This document shows positions 6,649 to 13,340 of a stretch of DNA of 13,602 nucleotides, one piece after another. Numbering within the stretch: the stretch's first letter is position 1; each line of letters begins with the position of its first letter. The position numbers were made by a program, and so were the translations under genes. The DNA lies in the NCBI GenBank assembly GCA_937915755.1, contig CALGGR010000272.1, forward strand, positions 1-13,602, written 5' to 3'. The notes below the pieces were generated by a model. It ran no database searches. It was not told the origin of the DNA and saw nothing but the letters and a program-made list of their open reading frames with translations. Source of the stretch: an uncultured Fretibacterium sp. Its GTDB lineage: Bacteria > Synergistota > Synergistia > Synergistales > Aminobacteriaceae.

Positions 6649-6960
6649 TAGATGGTATTTCCCTCTTGTTTTTTTCATATTTCTTCAAACATACTTTCCA
6701 TGACGGACATCGCAATTGAGAACCTGAAGGCAGGAAGAGAACCGGTTAGTCTCTTGCAGTTTGCTGATAAAAATGACGTATAAAATTCTGTTGGGTGTTC
6801 CGGAAATGCAAGAGTTCTGGAGGGCGTTGTGCTCGGCGGTTGATTCAGGTACAGTAAACTCTGACAAAACCAAACTCTTATAATAAGTTGTGGAAGGCGA
6901 TGTTATACCTGCAAAGTCAAGAATTTACCTTATTCTTACTTTGCATACAATCGTTACTTT
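6649..6960. other. Intergenic with short overlapping coding remnants and a hairpin
   Basis: On the plus strand a 27-codon frame (6700-6783, MTDIAIENLKAGREPV...) overlaps a 36-codon frame (6773-6883, MTYKILLGVPEMQEFW...) in another phase. Both look protein-like but match nothing I can name and may be debris of one or two genes. At 6911-6944 GCAAAGT-C-AAGAAT pairs with ATTCTTACTTTGC with a one-base bulge. This lies 16 bp past the stop of the exonuclease-BRCT gene and may end its transcript, although no clear T-run follows. Confidence 0.35.
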
Positions 6961-7674
6961 TCAAGCCTTATTATCCACCATATCGTAAAACACGTTCTCA
7001 GGAATCATCTCAATATCCTGCCCCGCTAACACCAATCTCTCCGCCTTCCTATGCTTCCTGCTCCCTCCAACCCTTCTCCTATACTCTTCATTGCCAAGGA
7101 TCAGAACGTTCGTTCTTCTAGTCACTCTCTTTTCGTTCACCCCGCCCAACTCGGCGACAATCCGCATTGCTTCCTTGCGTGGAAAGCGTTCAAGCCTGCC
7201 GGTGAAGACGCAGTGACGGCCGGAGAGGGGGTTCTTTTGTCTGCCCGCCGGCTCTTGACGCGAAAGGTCAATGAAGTCATTACTCAGCGGGGGAATCTTG
7301 TGCTCAACGAAGCTATCATAAAGAAAGTTGATGTCGGAGTTATAGGCGATAAGGACGTCACCTTCTTCGAGATAGCTAGAGAAGTCCTTAAAGACTTTCT
7401 CCGCGGCCGGTGCTCCTGCTAGCATTTCATTCGATATTCCGGTTCGTTGAGCCGTGAAGCTGTCCACGGGGGTAGACTTTACAAGAGAAGAGAACCGATT
7501 GATTTCCGCGCCGTTCCTAAAGTGAGCCGCTCTGAGCTCGATGATGCTGTCCCACATTGGGCTCAGGCCGGTAGTTTTAAGGGAGAGAGCGACATAGGCA
7601 GAGGGGAAGGCGGTGAGGCTCTTTCCCTTATAGGGGCGGCGGATATTGCTGAAGAGAGAGAGCTGGACTGTCAT
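6961..7674 (-). CDS. Degenerate DnaQ-like exonuclease domain fused to a BRCT domain
   Basis: A 237-residue protein from the ATG at 7674, 10 bp after the upstream gene's stop; an in-frame ATG at 7722 overlaps that gene and is less likely. Residues about 26-136 follow the DEDDh exonuclease (DnaQ/ExoIII) pattern: YVALSLKTTGL, TGISNEMLAGAP and LIAYNSDINFL. Where active enzymes have DxE, this protein has S31 and K33, and the segment that should carry the last H-x4-D motif is missing. The BRCT domain fills about 150-234 (LSGRHCVFTGRLERFPRKEA, AELGG, VLILG, KAERLVLAG), like that of NAD-dependent DNA ligase. It is probably catalytically dead, kept as a DNA- or protein-binding factor, or else decaying. 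Function unknown. Confidence 0.75.
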   Translation of the reverse strand: MTVQLSLFSNIRRPYKGKSLTAFPSAYVALSLKTTGLSPMWDSIIELRAAHFRNGAEINRFSSLVKSTPVDSFTAQRTGISNEMLAGAPAAEKVFKDFSSYLEEGDVLIAYNSDINFLYDSFVEHKIPPLSNDFIDLSRQEPAGRQKNPLSGRHCVFTGRLERFPRKEAMRIVAELGGVNEKRVTRRTNVLILGNEEYRRRVGGSRKHRKAERLVLAGQDIEMIPENVFYDMVDNKA

Positions 7675-7684
7675 GGGGCATAGA

Positions 7685-8644
7685 TCAAAGTGCCACAACC
7701 GTACTAGTGCTCGGCTTATCATCTAGAAGATTCTGTGCGTATGTTGGGGTTACTCCATGCCTACGAATGAGTAGTTCCTTTATTTTTGCATCAGGTACGC
7801 CGGCTTCTCTGCCGAAAGCAATATCTTCTTCATACAGCCTTGATAGCTGCTCTCTTTCCTTCACGTACTCTGGGTTATACATATCGAACATGATCTTCTC
7901 GACCTCCGCTCTGTGTTCTTGTAGATATTTTCTTAGATAACCTTTCTCGATGCAAATATCAACAGTGGCTGCTATGCCTTTCTGTGGTTCCATGTCATTT
8001 TTGTGAATATCTCGCTGCATGTCATAAACTCTGCAAAAGTTAATATACTCTTTAATGATACCACCTTTGTAGTTCCCGTGAATGACTCTTGCTTTGAAGT
8101 CCGGCTTGTTTGGATCGCCGTTGAAGAACACATCTCTCAGGGATATTGCGTCACTCACATTATCAGTACCAGGGTAAATAACGAAAGCCTCAACATCGAG
8201 CAGGTCAATCTTCGGGGTGCCGTGGACATTCATTCCCGTCTTATAGATAAAGTCCTCCATGGACTGAAAGTAGTATTCTGCCAACCTGTAAATGATATTA
8301 ACGCTCCACTTTGTCTGAGCTTCAGCTAGAACAATGAGTTTGCGTCTCGCCAGTAGCCCCAGATCATTATAGGGGTGGTTTGTGAGTATTCTCTCAACCC
8401 TGAAGAGTTCTAAGTCTTCCGGCTTTATCGTTTTATCTTCCGGAAACAGCTCTTTGTAGAGCAGCATTTGGTACTCAGGGTTTGAGAACAGGTTGATGAA
8501 CACTGAGTCCTTGGTCTTCTGATTGACCCGCTGCTCAATGAAGGCCTTATACTGAGCATTCTCTTGAGCGGCTTTCTTAGCCTTTTCGAGCGCAAGTTTT
8601 AGAGCGTCTATTTCTTCGAGCAGCTTCTCTTCGATTGGGGTCAT
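7685..8644 (-). CDS. PD-(D/E)XK nuclease family transposase / Rpn-like recombination-promoting nuclease
   Basis: A 319-residue protein with an AAGGAG ribosome site nine bases before the ATG. After an N-terminal coiled coil (about 5-45), residues about 45-250 match the PD-(D/E)XK family found in many gut and oral bacteria: FINLFSNPEYQMLLYKELFPED, then NDLGLL (D94) and LIVLAEAQTKW (E108, Q110 in place of the usual K), then YRLAEYY. The E-x-Q form is common in this family, whose Rpn members cut DNA and stimulate recombination or act in phage defence. The C-terminal third (about 255-310) is helical, with GREAGVPDAKIKELLIRRHGVT. No inverted repeats of a transposon frame the gene. It is followed 10 bp later by the exonuclease-BRCT gene, so the two are probably co-transcribed. 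Confidence 0.85.
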   Translation of the reverse strand: MTPIEEKLLEEIDALKLALEKAKKAAQENAQYKAFIEQRVNQKTKDSVFINLFSNPEYQMLLYKELFPEDKTIKPEDLELFRVERILTNHPYNDLGLLARRKLIVLAEAQTKWSVNIIYRLAEYYFQSMEDFIYKTGMNVHGTPKIDLLDVEAFVIYPGTDNVSDAISLRDVFFNGDPNKPDFKARVIHGNYKGGIIKEYINFCRVYDMQRDIHKNDMEPQKGIAATVDICIEKGYLRKYLQEHRAEVEKIMFDMYNPEYVKEREQLSRLYEEDIAFGREAGVPDAKIKELLIRRHGVTPTYAQNLLDDKPSTSTVVAL

Positions 8645-8680
8645 AGTCTCAACTCCTTTTGAATGTAGGTATTATATATC

Positions 8681-8720
8681 AACAAAAGCATCGAGGAGAA
8701 TGGCCCCCGATGCCTTTGTT
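8681..8720 (-). terminator. Hairpin between the regulator gene and the nuclease gene
   Basis: On the minus strand AACAAAGGCATCG (8720-8708) pairs with CGATGCTTTTGTT (8693-8681) over 13 positions with one G-U wobble and a 14-nt loop. The wobble would be an A-C mismatch in a plus-strand RNA, so the structure belongs to minus-strand transcripts. It lies about 20 bp past the regulator stop. The T-run is inside the stem, so termination may be incomplete. Confidence 0.55.
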
Positions 8721-8741
8721 TCTCCGATGCCTTGTGTGTGC

Positions 8742-9407
8742 CTATGCTTCTTCTTTGAACTTCTTGCCTATCTTTCTTGCTTTGCTGAGGTAGAAGTACA
8801 CATTACGCTTGGTAGTATGCAGCACCTCTGCAATCTCATCAACGCTCAGGCTGTAGTATTCCTTCAGTATGATAGCCTTGGCGTAGAGCGGGTTCTTTGC
8901 AGCAATAGCTCTGAGAACAGCTTTCAGCGCCATTGCAGTGTCCATCTTAGCGTCCAGTTGTTCTACCCCGCTGTCCTGATACGCGAACTCTTCGTCTGAG
9001 TCTTCGACCATCAGCTCCCAAGACAATGTGTTGGGCTGATGCTGGTCTCGGTACTCAGGGAACGGGCATTCAGCACAGCTATTGTGTTCAGGGCATGAGA
9101 TAGTCGGCTTCAGCTTACCTGGTATCTGACAGCGTCTTCTGCGATAGTCGGTGCGGTGCTGCGCGCGAAGATCACCAAGGAGCAAGTCATATATTTCCTT
9201 CGATGCCGGTGTCGGATGAACTTTCACAGCGTCATTGCCGATACGCCAAGTACGCACCTGCTCCCATGTAATGCCGAGCATTCGCAACTGCTCGGAATGC
9301 TCGATAAGGATTGGAGCAGGGTAAACTTCTTTGCCGCTTTCTTCAAGTTCAGCGAGCGTCTCTGCCTCTTCACTTGTGAGGTCTTCCCATACAAATTCTT
9401 TTGCCAT
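8742..9407 (-). CDS. Putative regulator with sigma-70 region 4-like helix-turn-helix and cysteine cluster
   Basis: A 221-residue protein starting at the ATG at 9407, with AAGGAGA about nine bases upstream. The C-terminal part (about 160-215) reads as a sigma-70 region 4/ECF-type helix-turn-helix: AIILKEYYSLSVDEIAEVLHTTKRNVYFYLSKARK. No region 2 is seen, so it is unlikely to act as a full sigma factor. The middle holds CQIPGKLKPTISC and EHNSCAECPFPE (C93, C105, C111, C114), a possible metal-binding site. The N-terminal 80 residues are acidic and unfamiliar. Proteins like this occur beside phage and ICE modules as transcription regulators. It is divergent from the phage head genes, with the remnant capsid gene only about 130 bp away. 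The ribosome site lies in a perfect inverted repeat, which hints at translational control. Confidence 0.65.
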   Translation of the reverse strand: MAKEFVWEDLTSEEAETLAELEESGKEVYPAPILIEHSEQLRMLGITWEQVRTWRIGNDAVKVHPTPASKEIYDLLLGDLRAQHRTDYRRRRCQIPGKLKPTISCPEHNSCAECPFPEYRDQHQPNTLSWELMVEDSDEEFAYQDSGVEQLDAKMDTAMALKAVLRAIAAKNPLYAKAIILKEYYSLSVDEIAEVLHTTKRNVYFYLSKARKIGKKFKEEA

Positions 9408-9410
9408 TTA

Positions 9411-9448
9411 GGTTGTCTCCTTACGCGAAATGCGAAACGGAGACAACC
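9411..9448 (-). promoter_or_regulatory. Hairpin that would mask the ribosome site of the regulator gene
   Basis: GGTTGTCTCC (9411-9420) and GGAGACAACC (9439-9448) are perfect 10-bp inverted arms with an 18-nt loop. In the regulator mRNA the 3' arm is GGAGACAACC, which contains the Shine-Dalgarno GGAG and lies only three bases before the AUG. The loop repeats TTTCGC twice. The same symmetry could be a protein operator in DNA. Confidence 0.6.
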
Positions 9449-9491
9449 GCTATGTCGTGCCAGTATGATTCTCATCAGTCACCTCAGGGGG

Positions 9492-9518
9492 GTTTGTCCC
9501 TATTAGGGAGTTTGTCCC
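9492..9518. repeat. Two GTTTGTCCC direct repeats and an overlapping palindrome
   Basis: GTTTGTCCC is present at 9492-9500 and 9510-9518, 18 bp apart. TCCCTATTAGGGA (9497-9509) is an interrupted palindrome between them. The site lies upstream of the regulator gene (minus strand) and of the capsid remnant (plus strand), so a control site is possible. Confidence 0.35.
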
Positions 9519-9533
9519 CGTTTCTTTAGTTAG

Positions 9534-9644
9534 GTGACCAGCGAGATCGCGTTCGCCGGCATCCATGTTGTTTGCCTTCACTGTGGCAGCGATGCTCCCT
9601 GCTTGTCCGTGCACTGGCTAGCAGGCACCACAGATCAGGTGTGC
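9534..9644 (+). pseudogene. 5' exon remnant of a phage major capsid gene
   Basis: The frame is open from just after a TAG at 9531 to the intron boundary at 9644 (37 codons). It joins in phase to the frame beginning at 12164, giving ...GTTDQV-CFLSTQRVDGKLILPEA... across the splice point. The GTG at 9534 has no ribosome site, so this is most likely the surviving tail of a longer gene whose front was lost. A capsid identity rests on the C-terminal style and on the head genes that follow; it is not certain. Confidence 0.45.
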
Positions 9645-10236
9645 GTGCGTCCAGATAGGGCGTTGTTAAAAGTAGCTTAGGGTACTACGCTGAAAGGTAT
9701 CACAGCAGTCATACGTCTTACCGAAAAGGCGAAAGCCTGACGGGACAATAGCATGACGGTGAAAGCGGTAAGTCATCAGAAGGTATGTAGATGCGACTGA
9801 ACCGCAATGACAAATGAATATGAGGACGGAAATAATGTTTGTTTCAAGTTCCCTTTTGGTCAGGGCAGTGGCAATATACCTGTACCACTGGCATGGAGAA
9901 CGTTATTCAAAGCCTACGAATAACGGGTATACCAGCATAAACCCATGCGACGGTCTGGAGAACCAGCACTTAACGAAATATAAGCACGTCCGACAATTCA
10001 TATTTACCCAGTAACAACGCTAACTGGAGATAACCTAAATCGGAATGTCAGCAATGACTATATGTAATCTCGAAAGAGGACAAATCTCAAGCCTAATAAG
10101 CAAGAGAGATGACATTGAATATCCGACATGGTTACGGAGCGTCCATAGTAGTCTGAGAACGGTAACGCCGTTTACATGGCGAAGGGACGCAGTTGATGTG
10201 AACCCAAATTGAGATTGATTAGGGAGGAATACCTCA

Positions 10237-12051
10237 TTGCAACCAACAACTGAGATTTTGGAAAGAATTTATCAGAACTCACGAAATAATCACGATGAAG
10301 TTTTCACCAGATTATTCCGATATATGCTGAGACCTGACATTTACTTTCTCGCATACAAAAACCTATACGCCAACAGAGGAGCTTCTACACCCGGTGTAGA
10401 TGAAAGTGATACGGCTGACGGCTTCGGTGAAGAAAAAATCAACCGTATTATTGAAGCACTAAAGAACGGAAGCTACGAGCCAAAGCCAGTACGTCGTGTG
10501 TATATCGAGAAGAAGAACGGTAAAAAACGACCGCTCGGATTACCGACATTCACAGACAAATTGGTACAGGAAGTGTTGCGAATGATACTTGAAGCGGTAT
10601 ATGAACCTACATTCAGTAAACACTCTCACGGATTTCGACCGCAAAGGAGCTGCCATACAGCACTGGAAGAAATCAGCAAAGAATTTACTGGAATACGCTG
10701 GTTTATAGAAGGCGATATAAAAGGCTGTTTCGACAACATAGACCACCATGTACTGATAGCTCGAATTAGGGATAAAGTCAAAGACGCAAGAATAACCCAG
10801 TTAATATGGAAGTTCTTACGTGCAGGCTATCTTGAGGACTGGCAATATAACACCACCTACAGCGGAACTCCACAGGGGGGAATAATATCGCCACTCCTAG
10901 CGAATATATACTTGCATGAATTGGACAAATTCGTCCTGAAGCTCAAAGAAGACTTTGACGCACCAGGAAAAAAGCAATACACGACAGAATATAATCATGC
11001 AAGAGGACAAGTATACGCATGGAGCAAAAAGTACAAGAAAGCAAGCGGCGAGCAAAAAAAACAAGCATATAAGCAATGGCAAAAAGCACGAAAAATCATG
11101 CTTAAAACGCCAGCTAAATCCCAAACGGATAAAGTCATCAAGTATGTTCGCTATGCAGACGATTTCCTAATCGGCGTAAACGGAAACAGAGAAGAATGCC
11201 AGAAAATCAAGCAACAGATAAGGGATTTTATGGCAAACGAACTTCACATGGAATTGAGTGAGGAAAAGACACTCATAACGCACAGTAACGAAGGAGCAAG
11301 ATTCCTTAACTACGACGTTAGTGTAAGACGTTGCGGATATATCAAAAAAACGAGCAAAATAAATTTGCCCAGAAGGACACTGAATAATAAAGTGGAACTT
11401 CTAATACCGTTCAAAGACAGAATTGAACCATTTATGCTCCAAAGAGGAATCATAGGGCAAAAAGAGAACGGGGAACGAGAACCTCTACACAGAAAGAGTC
11501 TGTTACGTCTGACACCGCTGGAAATAATCCAGACATACAACGCCGAACTACGTGGCCTATGCAATTATTACGGCATGGCAAGCAACTTCGGACGACTGGA
11601 CTACTTTGAATACCTGATGGAATATAGCTGCTTAAAGACACTGGCAGCAAAATTCAGAGCAACAATAGGCAAAATCAAAGAGCGATATAAAGACGGTCAT
11701 GGAAATTGGGGAATACCCTATGAAACCAAAGCCGGAAATAAACGCATGTATTTTGCCAGCTATCAGGACAGTAAAAAGAAGGCTATAAAATGCGAGGACA
11801 AAATCAGCAATCCAGCTATAATGTTCTCAAGCTCCCGTAATTCATTTGAAGAACGCCTAAAAGCCAAAGTCTGTGAACTTTGCGGAAGAATGGACGCAGA
11901 GAAATACGAGATACACCATGTCCACAAAGTGAAGGACTTAAAAGGCAAAAGCGACTGGGAGCGCAATATGATAGCCAAACGTCGCAAGACAATAGTAGTG
12001 TGCAAAGAGTGTCATAATAAAATTCACGGAAACAATGTGAATAAACGATAA
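10237..12051 (+). CDS. ltrA: Group II intron-encoded reverse transcriptase / maturase / HNH endonuclease (LtrA-like)
   Basis: A 604-residue protein; LtrA of Lactococcus has 599. The start is TTG at 10237, nine bases after AGGGAGG, at the position of the ATG in Ll.LtrB, and the protein begins QPTTEILERI as expected. The reverse transcriptase domain covers about 20-370 with KRPLGLPTFTDK, GFRPQRSCHTAL, IEGDIKGCFDNIDH, GTPQGGIISPLLANIYL and the catalytic YADD (306-309). The maturase X domain follows (about 390-500), and a DNA-binding HNH domain ends the protein: CELC, EIHHVHKVK and VVCKECHNKIHG. All key residues are intact. It helps the intron splice and then copies it into DNA targets by retrohoming. 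A TTG start may keep expression low. Confidence 0.96.
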   Translation: MQPTTEILERIYQNSRNNHDEVFTRLFRYMLRPDIYFLAYKNLYANRGASTPGVDESDTADGFGEEKINRIIEALKNGSYEPKPVRRVYIEKKNGKKRPLGLPTFTDKLVQEVLRMILEAVYEPTFSKHSHGFRPQRSCHTALEEISKEFTGIRWFIEGDIKGCFDNIDHHVLIARIRDKVKDARITQLIWKFLRAGYLEDWQYNTTYSGTPQGGIISPLLANIYLHELDKFVLKLKEDFDAPGKKQYTTEYNHARGQVYAWSKKYKKASGEQKKQAYKQWQKARKIMLKTPAKSQTDKVIKYVRYADDFLIGVNGNREECQKIKQQIRDFMANELHMELSEEKTLITHSNEGARFLNYDVSVRRCGYIKKTSKINLPRRTLNNKVELLIPFKDRIEPFMLQRGIIGQKENGEREPLHRKSLLRLTPLEIIQTYNAELRGLCNYYGMASNFGRLDYFEYLMEYSCLKTLAAKFRATIGKIKERYKDGHGNWGIPYETKAGNKRMYFASYQDSKKKAIKCEDKISNPAIMFSSSRNSFEERLKAKVCELCGRMDAEKYEIHHVHKVKDLKGKSDWERNMIAKRRKTIVVCKECHNKIHGNNVNKR

Positions 12052-12068
12052 ATCGAACATCATACGGA

Positions 12069-12102
12069 GAGCCGGATACGCCGAGAGGTGTAAGTCCGGT
12101 TC
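12069..12102 (+). ncRNA. Group II intron domain V
   Basis: A 34-nt hairpin from GAGCCGG to CCGGTTC with the AGC catalytic triad at 12070-12072, the standard size and form of domain V. Domain VI follows with paired ACCGCA and TGCGGC and ends just before the 3' splice site. Confidence 0.9.
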
Positions 12103-12163
12103 GGAGAGGGGTCTGTGCAAACCTACCGCAGAAATGCGGCAAGGCGGCACTTTCCTACTCCAC

Positions 12164-12244
12164 TTCCTTTCGACTCAGAGGGTTGATGGCAAGCTGATTC
12201 TTCCGGAAGCGGCAAAGTATCTCCAGATGGGCGCTAACGGTTAG
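12164..12244 (+). pseudogene. 3' exon: C-terminal 26 codons of a phage major capsid-like gene
   Basis: Immediately after the intron the frame reads FLSTQRVDGKLILPEAAKYL and six more residues, then TAG at 12242-12244. Many phage major capsid proteins end in an R-x-D-G-x-L-x-L-P-E-A stretch, and the next gene is a head fiber gene, which usually follows the capsid gene. With the 5' exon only about 63 codons remain in frame, so the gene is a fragment in this window. Confidence 0.5.
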
Positions 12245-12250
12245 TCTCAA

Positions 12251-12280
12251 AGGGAGACGCGGTCTCCCTCATTATTTTTA
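12251..12280 (+). terminator. Rho-independent terminator after the capsid gene
   Basis: AGGGAGAC and GTCTCCCT (12251-12258, 12262-12269) form a perfect 8-bp stem with a GCG loop, followed by CATTATTTTTA. It is only seven bases past the capsid stop and 23 bp before the head fiber ATG, so it may attenuate rather than stop head gene transcription. Confidence 0.65.
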
Positions 12281-12292
12281 GGAGGTAAAAAT

Positions 12293-12625
12293 ATGGCTTA
12301 TGCTACTAAAAACTATCACACCGATGGCGGAGACACTTGGGTCGTCGGCGGGAAAATGATTTTTGAAGAAGGGGCCACAGTTGAGGGACTCAGCGGCGGC
12401 GGTGGTGGCTCATACACACTACCTACAGCTTCGGCGGACACCCTTGGCGGGGTCAAGGTTGGCTCTGGTCTCACTATCACAAATGGCGTGCTCTCAGCGG
12501 ACGGCATTACTCCAGCTGCAAATCAGGCCGCTCTGGAAACTGCCGAACTCGCTGATGTCATCACAGCTTTTAACGCCCTACTCACCAAGCTCAAGACCGC
12601 GGGGCTTATGGCTGCCGACGCTTAA
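12293..12625 (+). CDS. Phage head fiber protein
   Basis: A 110-residue protein with a perfect AGGAGG site seven bases before the ATG. It resembles the head fiber proteins that decorate capsids of phi29-like and many siphophage heads. A short N-terminal part (NYHTDGGDTWVVGGKMIFEEGATVEGL) is followed by a glycine linker (SGGGGGS), a beta-rich stretch (SADTLGGVKVGSGLTI) and a C-terminal helix ALLTKLKTAGLM typical of the family. Such fibers are usually dispensable and help adsorption. The position right after the capsid terminator supports the assignment. A terminator between it and the capsid gene would lower its level relative to the shell protein. Confidence 0.82.
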   Translation: MAYATKNYHTDGGDTWVVGGKMIFEEGATVEGLSGGGGGSYTLPTASADTLGGVKVGSGLTITNGVLSADGITPAANQAALETAELADVITAFNALLTKLKTAGLMAADA

Positions 12626-12626
12626 C

Positions 12627-12660
12627 GGAGAGAGGGGACAATTCGTCCCCTGTTCAAATT
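12627..12660 (+). promoter_or_regulatory. Ribosome site separated from its start by a hairpin
   Basis: GGAGAG (12627-12632) is followed by a perfect 7-bp hairpin, AGGGGAC, AATTC, GTCCCCT (12633-12651), then nine bases and the ATG at 12661. No Shine-Dalgarno lies in the normal window before this ATG. Folding the hairpin leaves nine bases between GGAGAG and ATG. The stem has no T-run, so it is unlikely to be a terminator. Confidence 0.5.
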
Positions 12661-13008
12661 ATGATCACACTTGATGAAGCAAAGGCATATCTACGCGTTG
12701 ACTCGAACTTTGAGGATGCGTTAATTGCGTCTCTCACTGTGTCTGCTGAGGCTCTTTGCGCCAATGTGGCCAGGCTTTCTAAAGATGAGTGGGACGCAGT
12801 TGCCGCTTATGCCAACGGCGACGAGATTCCCACCATAAGAGGACAAGAAAAGACGGGCAGCGAAATTCTCCAGATGTGCGAAATTCTTCATGTGAGCGCG
12901 CTTTATGCCTTGAGTTATATGTATGAGCACCGAGAAGAAGCTGACCATCACGACCTGGTCCTGACTCTGAGAAATCTTTTGTTTGCTGTGAGGGAGGGTG
13001 TCGTATGA
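12661..13008 (+). CDS. Phage gp6-like head-tail connector protein
   Basis: A 115-residue protein. MITLDEAKAYLRVD at the start and EDALIASLTVSAEALC after it are typical of gp6-like connectors (HK97 gp6 / phage gp6-like family), which form a ring beneath the portal and join head and tail. The protein is all helical, with a central insert DGxE-free loop around YANGDEIPTIRG and a C-terminal helix ending in LRNLLFAVREGVV, as in relatives of about 95-115 residues. The start is fixed by the family pattern, though its ribosome site is unusual (see the hairpin before it). The stop overlaps the next start by four bases (ATGA). Confidence 0.88.
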   Translation: MITLDEAKAYLRVDSNFEDALIASLTVSAEALCANVARLSKDEWDAVAAYANGDEIPTIRGQEKTGSEILQMCEILHVSALYALSYMYEHREEADHHDLVLTLRNLLFAVREGVV

Positions 13009-13340
13009 TAGCCGGAATGAACGAGCGAATCACGTTCCAAAAGCAGGACGTAATTGTAGACGATATTGGCAACCACACTAATAAATGGTCCGACTACTAT
13101 TCCTGTTGGGCGGCCATAGCTACATCGAGAATCAGCACAAAAGAAAAAGAAGAAGCCGCACAGACTCTTGAGCAGGAGCGACTGGACTTCACTGTCCGAT
13201 ACTGTCCACAGGTAGGCACCATTTCTTCGACTGAATACCGCATAGCTTTCAATGGGCATATCTATAATATCGATAAGATAGACAACGTGGATTTTAAGAA
13301 GAAAACATTGAAGTTCAGTGCGTCATTGGTGAGAAGATGA
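13005..13340 (+). CDS. Phage head closure / head-tail adaptor protein
   Basis: A 111-residue protein starting in the ATGA overlap with the connector gene, with GAGGG just upstream. MNERITFQKQ followed by DDIGNHTNKWSDYYSCWAAI is the usual opening of head closure proteins (SPP1 gp16 / phage head-tail adaptor family): a small beta-barrel that plugs the connector and receives the tail. ERLDFTVRYCPQV and YRIAFNGHIYNIDKIDNVDFKKKTLKFSA in the second half are further family landmarks. The length is normal. Order connector, closure, gp10-like matches standard siphophage head modules. Confidence 0.88.
   Translation: MIAGMNERITFQKQDVIVDDIGNHTNKWSDYYSCWAAIATSRISTKEKEEAAQTLEQERLDFTVRYCPQVGTISSTEYRIAFNGHIYNIDKIDNVDFKKKTLKFSASLVRR

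Larger units (their letters stand above)
9645..12163 (+). mobile_element. Group II intron, IIA / Ll.LtrB-like, apparently complete
   Basis: The 5' end GTGCGTCCAGATAGGG matches the Ll.LtrB start (GUGCGCCCAGAUAGGG) and the 3' end CCTACTCCAC matches its CCTACTTCAC. The length is 2519 bp; Ll.LtrB is about 2.5 kb. Other conserved blocks are AAGTAGCTTAGGGTACTACG near the start, GTAGTCTGAGAACGGTAACG and TTTACATGGCGAAGGG before the ORF, a 34-nt domain V (12069-12102) and a domain VI (about 12110-12160). The ORF lies in domain IV. Both splice ends, domain V and all protein domains are present, so splicing and mobility are plausible. A hairpin GTTATTC-9 nt-GAATAAC (9902-9924) stands about where the EBS1 stem of Ll.LtrB is found, but I could not settle the exon-binding pairs. 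Confidence 0.93.

Noticed and set aside
6685..6873. 62-codon minus-strand open frame
   Set aside because: No ribosome site and no recognisable protein pattern; the plus strand in the same stretch looks more protein-like.
9641..9650. Intron 5' end at 9641 instead of 9645
   Set aside because: GTGCGTGCG would need a 4-nt insertion in the conserved intron start, and joining from 9640 breaks the exon frame.
9902..9932. Exon-binding sequence GTATAC (9927-9932) pairing with the 5' exon end GTGTGC
   Set aside because: It needs two G-U pairs and lies just outside the hairpin loop where EBS1 is expected, so it is not claimed.
11763..12150. Antisense open frames over the intron protein and intron 3' end
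   Set aside because: They run against the intact reverse transcriptase and through domains V and VI, so they are chance frames.
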